Below, in pieces: positions 56,722 to 64,000 of a stretch of 64,000 nucleotides of DNA. The position numbers and the translations under genes are program-made. How positions within the stretch are numbered: the stretch's first letter is position 1; each line of letters opens with the position of its first letter. A model generated the notes under the pieces. That model saw nothing but the letters and a program-made list of their open reading frames with translations. It was not told the DNA's origin and ran no database searches. The stretch is from Acheta domesticus (Eukaryota > Arthropoda > Insecta > Orthoptera > Gryllidae): NCBI GenBank assembly GCA_031308135.1, contig JAHLJT010009436.1, positions 158,009,976 through 158,073,975 on the forward strand, written 5' to 3'.

Positions 56722-57282
56722 ACCGGGAGAGGTGGCTCAGGTCATCGACGTATGACACTGCAGTGCTTCTGACCTAGGAGGGGTCATAGATTCGTGGCCC
56801 GACGGTGAGAGGATTGACACGAGCTAACTACATAGTTGGGTCAAATTCATTTGCTGTCTGGAAGAGAATTCTAGCGGACGGCTGCTCTGATCAGTAGTTT
56901 TCCGTGGTTTCTCCGATCAACATCACGCGAATGCCGGAGCAGCCGAAGGCTGGAGAAACGAGCCACGGTCCGCGCGCGATCTTTCCTTCCTCTTCAATGT
57001 CTTATCCTCACCCTTTACTTACCTTACACTAACACACACTACACTCTCACACGTGCCGGGAGACCGGGCGGGAGGTTACAGCTTGCCCCGGCTGGGGCGG
57101 TGTCCTGCTGGTGGGAGATACCAGGTTGGGAAAAACTCTTGCTGACGCTAGGTCGGTGCCGGATCCTACACACCAGGGAGCGGGGACACTACCGCCCTCC
57201 AGAAGTAAAAACATACTCTACACGTACGGGACGAATGATCTTAGCAGTTGATACGCCCGCAACCACTAACAATCAAACAATA
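56722..57282 (+). mobile_element. SINE-A copy 6 (full length)
   Basis: Starts ACCGGGAGAGGTGGCTCAGG (A-box-like TGGCTCAGGTC), B-box region GGGTCATAGATTCG at about 56784 (degraded), then the standard body: GAGAATTCTAGCGGACGGCT, TTTTCCGTGGTTTCTCCGAT, the CGCGCGCGATCTTTCCTTCC segment, CGTGCCGGGAGACCGGGCGG, and a 3' end GTTGATACGCCCGCAAC plus CTAACAATCAAACAATAG. At ~560 bp it is long for a SINE. The head matches copy 3, fixing the 5' boundary. Confidence 0.93.
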
Positions 57283-57499
57283 GGGAATCTTCTATTTTTA
57301 TAAATGTTTTTAAATAAAAATAAATCATTGCAAATATCGAGTTTTGCTATAGATAATGTAAGAATAAAATCACGTAATGATAATATTGTCAGGAAAGGGC
57401 ATGACATTGGAGGGTCGGTTCAAGAAATAGGAGGTAACGTGGAAGTGCTGGAGAGATGCCTATGACAATTATACATCCACAGCAACAACCTGAATCATT
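57283..57499. other. AT-rich spacer
   Basis: Nothing recognised. Confidence 0.35.
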
Positions 57500-57730
57500 C
57501 GAATGAATGCGTCCGTCCAGGACGAACACTGGGCCCTCGCCTGCGTCCTCCTCGGCCGTCCTCTCAGCGCCTTTCTCGCGCGCACCGCTCCTCGCGCAGC
57601 GGCTGCCTGAGAGACCGCCGGGCAATTTCGGCACTCAGCCTGCGCGGGGGGCGGCGGCGGCGGCGGCGGCGCTGCCCTCTCGTCGTCTCGCACACGTGCC
57701 GGTAGCGATGGCAGTGGCAGTGATGGGCAT
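57500..57730. other. small CpG island with (GGC)n
   Basis: CpG-rich with a run of about seven GGC/CGG triplets at 57650-57671. Frames are Ala/Arg/Pro-rich. Function unknown. Confidence 0.55.
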
Positions 57731-57758
57731 GATGGCTGAGATGGTGGTGGTAGCAGTA

Positions 57759-57932
57759 GGGTTTTTCGTTCTTGGCGCACCAAGGTCAAGGAAGAAAAAT
57801 GGAGAGGGAAGGCTTTCTCTAATACGGAGCTTCCACGTCACAAGAGAGTAGTGAATAGCAGTTCCCAATTGGAGAAAGCCTTCCCTCTCCGTTTTTCGTC
57901 CGTGGCTTTAGTGCGCCAAGAACGAAAAACCC
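57759..57932. mobile_element. 174-bp long-hairpin (MITE-like) element
   Basis: Left arm GGGTTTTTCGTTCTTGGCGC from 57759 and right arm ending GCGCCAAGAACGAAAAACCC at 57932 are perfect inverted repeats over 21 bp. Pairing then continues with few mismatches to about 65 bp per arm, including GGAGAGGGAAGGCTTTCTC on the left and its complement on the right. Loop of about 45 bp. No target duplication is obvious. It could be a MITE, or a precursor-like hairpin RNA if transcribed. Confidence 0.88.
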
Positions 57933-58500
57933 AAGTATAGCAACGGTCGACGACACGGCGTCGACGGAGGCGGTACTGCGGCCAGGAGGTGAAAGTGTGG
58001 TTCAGTTGCGATAGTATTGAAAATGAAAGACGATGAGGGAACGGTTACATGACAGCAGTAAATGACGGCAACCCAGAAATCTTTGGCGGTGGGAGAAACG
58101 TCCTGCCGGAGTCGCGGCGATGAGGTGCAGTGGCGATGTTGCGAAGGCAGAACACTGTAGGGGAGTCTGGGATGGGTTTGCAATGTCGGCCATTGTGGTA
58201 GTGGTGGTTGCAGTGGGGATGGTGGGAGATTGTTAATTGTGGTGGTGTAAATCGTGAGAGAAATTCATTGTCAGTTGCACTGCCAGGATTGGAGGTAGTG
58301 GCTTTGGCGTTAAGCAGAGGCAATGGTTTAGATGTATCAATGAATGGGGCGGTGCAGCAAGATAACAAGCGGAGTACAGTGGTAGCGGAAGAGAAAGCGT
58401 CGCTGTCGAGCGAGGCAGTGCCCTGCGTGAACGGAGGCTGTGTGTACAGGTGGCGAAGCCGTAGAGGGCTGTGGTTTGGTTGTCGCAGGCGGCGAGGGTG
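57933..58500. other. GT-rich mixed interval
   Basis: Mixed composition with GTGGTGG-type words. The 172-codon minus-strand and 139-codon plus-strand frames are mutually antisense and carry no domain. No gene supported. Confidence 0.4.
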
Positions 58501-58805
58501 GAGAAGGCAGACCGGCAGGGTTCGTGTCCCCACGGTGGCGAATTTTCGACTCAATGTCGCCACGATGAATACAGTCGCTATCTGGAGGAGAATTCTAGTG
58601 GCCGGCTGCAGGTTTGTAGTTGTGTAGTTTCTGTGATTCCTCCTTTCATTCTCCGGAGCAGTACCTTATAAACGGGCTAGACACCGCTATCTTTCATTCC
58701 TCATCCTTATTCTTTCTCTCCCCTTACACACACTTTACATGCACTACAAGTTCCACGCTTGTCGTTTCCGTAAGCTTAGAGCTAGCCAGAAACACAAAAT
58801 AATCA
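58501..58805 (+). mobile_element. SINE-A copy 7 (internally deleted)
   Basis: B box AGGGTTCGTGTCCCC at about 58517 and the body GCTATCTGGAGGAGAATTCT, GTGGCCGGCTGCAGG, CGGAGCAGTACCTTATAAAC, then the TTACACACACTTTACATGCA stretch and a 3' end AGCCAGAAACACAAAATAATC. Compared with copy 5 about 180 bp are missing between the ACATGCACTACAAGTTCCAC segment and the tail, and the TGATCGGTAGTTTT part is shortened. The 5' head is degraded. Confidence 0.87.
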
Positions 58806-59039
58806 ATGGGATACTGTGTTGCAAGAAGAGTTCGTGCTTGTGGAGGAGGTCATCGGGACGTATGGATTGATGCGTGTTTTTAGAATCGAAGTTTTTTGTT
58901 GTTAAAAATATAATTTTTTTTGAATTGGTATTCGTTTGGCGTGTTTACATGAGGTTGATTTGAAGTCTTTAATTGCTTAGTCTTCCGCTGTTCGCACGGG
59001 GATGGCTTTGAGTGGTTTAATAACTTAGTCCTCGGGCCG
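58806..59039. other. AT-rich spacer
   Basis: Nothing recognised. Confidence 0.35.
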
Positions 59040-59390
59040 TCGCATGTGTGGCGCGGCCGCCGCGTCGCCGCTCGCTTAACGAGCTCAATTGAGGTAATTC
59101 TTGGAGTGCGCACGCAACTCGCTGTGCCGGCCCCGACCGGCCCGGCCCGGCCCCGCCGTCGCCTGCGCGCGCCGACGACACTTCTTGAAGCGCGTGAATC
59201 ATGGTGTCACATCGCCGATTGGTTGATTGCGTCCAATTCCCATTGCGGCCTTCAACTTCGGCGGCGGGGCCTTCATCTTCGACTTCCCGCCCGGACAGCC
59301 GCGTCCAACAGCGCGCCGCGCGTGCGTATGTGTGTGTGTGTGAGCGTGCGTGTGACGAGAACGTGCCGACGTGCCGGAGGCTGAAATTGT
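59040..59390. other. CpG island, possible promoter-type region
   Basis: CpG-dense and largely non-repetitive: GCGCGGCCGCCGCGTCGCCG at 59051, CCGGCCCGGCCCGGCCCCGC near 59138, and a short GTGTGTGTGTG run at 59331. It also contains an ATTGG (inverted CCAAT) at 59218-59222. This is the most promoter-like island of the right half. Open frames of 112-130 codons on opposite strands do not resemble known proteins. Confidence 0.55.
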
Positions 59391-59639
59391 AACAAAGTAA
59401 TGCAGGCAAAAAGAGAAGACTAATCTTGTAGGAAGTGTGAAAGACAACTATGACAATTGAATTGCTATCACATAATGTTTTCTATCTTCCGCTCGTGGTG
59501 TTGAAATCGTCAATTCTTTGTGGCGAATTATGTGTAACCGATTGCCTAACATTTAAGTGCCCCAGCTTGAATTATACTCGTCACATAATCTACATCATCT
59601 TGAATATAAATTCCATTTACTTGATCGAGTGATCATGTA
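59391..59639. other. AT-rich spacer
   Basis: Nothing recognised. Confidence 0.35.
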
Positions 59640-60200
59640 CAAAGCACCAAGGATGCAGCGGGGTAGAGGCGACACGGGGAGAGTGAGTGGCGGGGGGAGA
59701 CGAGGCGGGGAGGGAGGGAGAAGCGTGGGGCATGGGAGTAAGAGGTGTGGAAGAGGAGGCGACGCCGAGAGAGACTGAGAGGCTTTGTGGAGGGGAGGCG
59801 TGGGAGGGGAGGCAAGGCGGAGAGGGATGCAGTCGCTTGGGGGAGGGGAGGGTGACGAGGCAGAGAAGTGGCAAGTTGATGGGGGGTAGTAAAGGGGTTG
59901 GAGGGGGAAGCGACGCGGAGAGTGAGTAGTAGGGGGTGTGGAGAGAGGGAGCGGGAGTGAGAAGCGTGGGAGATGGGAGGGCGAGGTGAAGTGGTCGGGA
60001 AGGGATGGCAAACGCGTTGGGGAGGGATGAGAGTGGCGAGGGGGCGGAGGAGGGGAAGGGGTAGTGTAGAGGAGGGGGAGGGGAGGCGCGAGGCGGGCAG
60101 GCTGTGCGGATGGGCTTCCCGGAAGAGAGCGAGAGTCTCGCGAAGGGTGAAGATGCAGCCGGGCGGTGGGCTCCGAAGCGGAACCAGACCGCGCACCTAG
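59640..60200. repeat. G-skewed degenerate purine/GC block
   Basis: G-rich on the plus strand, with recurrent GGGAGGCGTGGG, GGAGGGGAGGC and GCGACGCCGAGAG-like words but no exact period. The minus-strand frames (85-187 codons) are Pro/Ser/Leu-rich artefacts. High quadruplex potential. Confidence 0.7.
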
Positions 60201-60410
60201 GCTTTCACTTTCCTAGACGCAAGGCAACGTTGGGTTTGGGTTTTCAGTCGGCACGTAGACGCAAAATGAAATATTGTCGAATTCGCTCTTGCCTCCGAAC
60301 CACCAGAAAGCGAGTGGTTTTACATCCTTGTCGAATTGATCTCGTAATTCGGCTTGTCCCATTTACATAGCAGCGAGTCTGGCTTAGCTGCTGCTGGCTC
60401 CGGGTTTTCC
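60201..60410. other. AT-balanced segment between two G-rich blocks
   Basis: Single-copy-looking DNA separating two G-skewed blocks of the same type. Nothing recognised. Confidence 0.35.
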
Positions 60411-60960
60411 CCATGAAGATCGGCTGCTGGCCGTCACCACGTGGGCGAAAGGAGGAGGCGGAAGAGGGGGCGGGCGAAGGAGGGGCAAGGGGGAGGTGTG
60501 TGGTGGAGCGCGAAGAGAGCGCGGCGGCGGGGCATGGAGGGGAAGGGGCGTGGAGGCGGGATGATCTGGGCAGTGGATGGGAGGTGCGTGGGCGTGGCTG
60601 CAGGGTTGAGGTTGGGGGGTCGGGAGCTGGAAGGCGTGAACGTAGGTAGGGGTGTGGGAGGGTGAGCCAAGAGCTGGGAGTGGGCGGGAGGGCGGTGGGC
60701 GGTGGCGGAGTGGGGAGCGGAGGCAGGGGCGTGCGTGGGCGGGCAGCGACCGCTGCTAGTGCCGCCCGTGCGTGGCGAAGGGCGAGTGCGCGTGGGAGGG
60801 GCGGCGCGACGCTGGCCGAGGCGTTCCGACTGACGCTTGTGGTGGCTTCTTCGAATGAGGCGTCCAATCCTCCTGACCATGTGCCGCGTGATGGAACTTT
60901 GAACCCCGCAGGAGTGTCCAGTCGGAAAGTGACAGTGTGGTGTAGTGTGGTGTAGTGAAG
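60411..60960. repeat. G-skewed degenerate block
   Basis: Second G-rich block with GGGAGGGCGGTGGGCGGTGG-type sequence, same style as 59.6-60.2 kb. CpG density is high at 60740-60830. The 207-codon minus-strand frame is Pro/Ala/Ser-rich. It ends with a GTGTGGTGTA double repeat at about 60935-60955. Confidence 0.7.
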
Positions 60961-61546
60961 TTAGGGGGAGCATGCTAATTACTTTCTGTCACGTTCGTCT
61001 TTTCAAAGTGATAGGACGATGTGGTTGCTGTCCTGGATTGTGTTGTGGAGGACAGTGTTGTGATGCGTTGCCTCGCGAGCATTCAATAGATGTGCTGCAG
61101 CAGAATTTTCAATACTTGCTGTTCTACGGACCAGGAAATAAACAAAGGTATGCAGTGCCCATTAATGGTAGTTGTTAAATGATTTCACCAATCAGTAAAT
61201 ATATCACTCCATTTGTATTTCTCGTCATGCTGCTTCTCCGATAAATATACTTCGGGTGGAGTAAGCTGTCAAGTATATGAATTGATTTAATAAATAACTC
61301 CTATCAAAAAGAAACTCTCACGTAATCTAATTTGAACTTTTTCAACAAGGATGAATTACAAATTTCAATTAATTGATCCACAATTACGTACGCTTACTAA
61401 GATGGCAAACCTTCTGCTTACAATCCAGTAATGCTGAATGCGCTGCCCACACCTTACGAACGTAATACGGTAAATAGCATAACCTGTCAGCGTAGCGAGA
61501 AGTAGCATGCCGTTTTATAAAATTATAATGTAATAAAAACAAAAGG
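60961..61546. other. AT-rich interval
   Basis: No gene recognised. Confidence 0.4.
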
Positions 61547-61745
61547 AGCCGACCCGATGGCTGAGATTGATAAGGCAGTAGTGCAGTAGCGGTCTCGTGC
61601 CAAGGAATCGCGGGTTCGAGTCTTACCTCCGGCATGGTTGTGTTGCATGCGTCTTTGTATGCTTGTGTGTTCATCATCATCAGCGTCAGTTTCATCCCAG
61701 CCCCCAGGGCTGACAACCTTGCGGTATAAAATTGAAATCAGCATT
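61547..61745 (+). mobile_element. SINE-C: short tRNA-derived SINE
   Basis: Head GCCGACCCGATGGCTGAGAT with an A-box-like TGGCTGAGATTGATAAGG at about 61559, and a B box CGGGTTCGAGTCTTACCTCC at about 61611, spaced as in tRNA genes. Then a short body with ATCATCATCAGCGTCAG, CCAGCCCCCAGGGCTGACAA and a GCGGTATAAAATTGAAATCA end. About 200 bp, unrelated in body to SINE-A and SINE-B. The flanking words TAAAA/AAAAC could be a poor target duplication; not certain. Confidence 0.85.
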
Positions 61746-63675
61746 AAAATGCTGCATTACATTTCAGCAATTGGAAAAAAGTTTTGTCGTTTTATGTTAA
61801 TACAAGCCGAAGTTCTCCCTATGGTTGTTAAGGAAAATGAATTTTCACAAACTTTGTACTAAAAACCGTCGAAACTATATGAAGAAACAACAGCGTTCAA
61901 CCTATTCCACTTACGCCAAGAATAGAAAAGGAGACATAATATACGATATTTTCCTAGATTAAAAAAACATTTCTACCGATGGATTTGCACCATTTGAAGA
62001 GATTATCCAGTGGATAATGTAAACAGAACAAGGGATCTCCAGAGAACAAAACAAATGGAAATGCGAACCATCAATAAAGCGCTTGGGAAAAGTATTCTTT
62101 TAAATTCTGCATTTAAAAGCCCCAGTGGGATTTAGGGTAATGACCAGTGTGAGCTTTTAGCGCTAATGACATGTTATTAACGCAGATGCACCGTCAAATC
62201 CTGATAATCTGTCAGGTGGAGTGAGTACGCTACACGTAACTTGTAAATATCCCCAAAGACTTTGAATATAATGAAGTGAAATATTTTGAATTATCCACAG
62301 AGGGAGAAAGTGAATATAGTGGATAATTCCATATGTGAACAAACTGTTCTGCTTGATGACTAAAATAGAAAGAAAAAAATCATAAAATTAGTTTTCAGTA
62401 TTTGTACTTGATTGTAAAGGGAATAGATAAACTGCCACAGTTTTCAAATATCTTGACTAACTGTTGAATATTTCGCTTTTAAATGCACATATTAATACCA
62501 ATTTTCCAATTTTCCAAACTGATTCTCCAAAGTCCTTACCAACAATATAGTTCCCAACTATTCTTTTAAAGGTATTTGTTGAAGCAATTATCAAAGTAAC
62601 TATATCTTATAAGTCCCTCAATAGTCGTAATTTTATTGTTGTACATGCCGGTGATAATCGTGTAAGTTGTTTGGCTTGTCTCTCCTCAAAAACATTGTTA
62701 CGTGGTAATGTATCAATAGAATTACTTTTCTTTAAATCAGTCATGTTAAATTACATTAGTAAGTTTAACTCGCATTAAGCCGGAAATTCAGTACAGGAAT
62801 CCTCTGCGTTTCAGCACTGTAGATACATTAAAACTCCCCAAACATGCTTTTCTAGAATTCTTCCAGAATTTTCTACTAGAAAAGAGCCAATCGGTTCGTC
62901 TTGTTTGCAGCAATCGTATGTGATCAAATCCGTTGATGGCTTTAAAACGCCCCCAAAACGCATAAACTCCATTCGTTTTTCGATAATTCATTGAAATAAC
63001 GTTTAATTCTCAACCTCATGAATCTAGACGTAATTTCACGTGTAAATGGCGCGAAGAGAGTAAAGTAATTCACATTTTGCGAATATACTCGTAGAAGCAA
63101 TTAAACCATTAAAATAACAAGTTTTTCTTGAATTCTACGAGATTATTCTGAAGGCTACCGGCGAAGATTTGTGCCAATCGATTTGCCTTGTCGAGAGGAA
63201 TCGAATGAGATACCGTATTCATACCTCTGTAGTTGACGTGTGTCATCCAAAAGACATTTTAGTTGCTCAACAATAAAAAGACGCATTTTCAGGAATTTCT
63301 TAAAATCTTCTGGATAGATCCGCAAAACAATGATCATTTCGCAAACAGGAGGACATAGATGCGTCGAATGGCTTTTCATTTGTCTCGACCAGAAGGGCAG
63401 GAACTGTGAGTGACGAGCGGATGGTCGGGCGGAGTTAGCTCGATTACTTATAAGGATTAATGGAGGCCTTGTGTCTCTTTAGAACGTCATGGAAGGCAAC
63501 TGCTTGAAATGTTGTCAATCATTGTGAGCAGCACCAATATCAAGGTGGAGCGTGGGAAGGCCGGAACTCACAACTTCAGTTTTGATTCTATTGAAGTATT
63601 AGACAGTTTCCCTAAATTAAGTGGGTCATCATCTAATATACAGGTTTACTCATTGAAGCAAAAGCATTCATTCTA
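61746..63675. other. AT-rich interval without recognisable genes
   Basis: AT-rich, short frames only. No repeat or RNA gene recognised. Confidence 0.45.
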
Positions 63676-64000
63676 CATGTCCGTCCCCGCGTCGCCCAGC
63701 CCCCAGCCGCCTCGTCTTGCCTCGCCCGTCCCTATCCCACCCCGTCTCCGGCCCGCCCCGGCCCTCCCCGCCCCAGCCCGCACCGCTCCACCCCACCGGC
63801 CCTTCTTCGCCCAGCTACACCCGTCCCGCTCTGCCCCGCCCCTCACGGCCCTGTTCCGGCCCGCTCTCCCGCCTCGTCCCGTCGCGTTCCGTTCCGTCAC
63901 GTTCCGCCCCGCCCCTCCCCGCCAGACCCGCCCCGTCCCGCCTTGCCCCGCCCCTTCCTATCTTGTCTCTGTCACTCGTTACTCCGTCACACTTGCCCCG
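63676..64000. repeat. C-rich degenerate block, truncated by window end
   Basis: C-skewed GC-rich sequence with CCCCGCCC, CCGTCCC and CGTTCCGTTCCGT-type pentamer-like words, no exact period. Same class as the 9-kb and 19-kb C-rich blocks. It probably continues past the window. Confidence 0.75.

Noticed and set aside
60244..60867. 207-codon minus-strand frame
   Set aside because: It spans a G-skewed repeat block. Pro/Ala/Ser-rich low complexity without motifs.
61547..61640. Functional tRNA gene
   Set aside because: A and B boxes are good, but the acceptor and anticodon stems do not pair convincingly by eye, and the sequence continues into a SINE body and tail.

Overview
This is eukaryotic nuclear DNA, most likely from an insect and possibly a polyneopteran (cricket, cockroach or stick-insect type). 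The evidence is composition and repeats, not genes. The background is AT-rich and interrupted about every 2-5 kb by sharply bounded, very GC/CpG-rich blocks. Retrotransposed tRNA-derived SINEs carry pol III A and B boxes and body sequences that I recall as typical of insect SINE cores. Decayed non-LTR retrotransposon fragments and a hAT-type non-autonomous DNA transposon are also present. I found no rRNA gene, no convincing complete tRNA gene, no CRISPR array and no bacterial-style operon. I also found no host protein-coding exon that I can defend. The long open frames lie almost all in low-complexity GC-rich repeats and read as Arg/Gly/Pro/Ala/Ser strings in several frames at once.

Layout. 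0-12 kb: a minus-strand SINE-A copy, two copies of a ~690-bp hAT-like MITE (2.1 and 6.4 kb), a G-rich island with GA and GGGGC/GGGAC arrays (2.9-4.1 kb), a C-rich hexamer minisatellite (8.9-9.8 kb), another CpG block, and SINEs at 10.7 and 11.3 kb. 12-24 kb: diverged duplicate segments (12.1/12.4 and 15.3/15.8 kb), an octamer plus GATA-palindrome cluster, two hammerhead-like motifs (16.0 and 20.6 kb), a full-length SINE-A (16.9 kb), a large C-rich minisatellite (18.6-19.3 kb) and a CCGCCA array (22.1-22.5 kb). 24-42 kb: mostly AT-rich, with a Jockey-like LINE C-terminus (28.9 kb), a 39/42-bp tandem array (31.5 kb), SINE-A (31.9 kb), a 56-bp tandem array (38.9 kb) and a ~210-bp dimer (40.8 kb). 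42-64 kb: a foldback element with ~110-bp inverted ends (42.9 kb), CpG islands, an RTE-like LINE 3' end (46.7 kb), SINE-A followed by a ~2-kb dead LINE (48.6-51.3 kb), an 84-bp higher-order minisatellite (53.8 kb), SINE-A copies (56.7, 58.5 kb), a 174-bp hairpin element (57.8 kb), strand-asymmetric G-rich blocks (59.6-60.9 kb), a different SINE (61.5 kb) and a C-rich block cut by the window end.

The window reads as intergenic or intronic DNA shaped by retroposition, by small DNA transposons and by expansion of GC-rich simple repeats. Some CpG islands (15.1, 22.5, 54.1 and 59.1 kb) could be promoters or first exons of genes lying elsewhere, but no coding evidence here proves it. The best leads are the MITE pair with its 8-bp target duplication, the seven-copy SINE-A family, the hammerhead-like cores, the foldback and hairpin elements, and tandem repeats whose unit lengths are all multiples of three.
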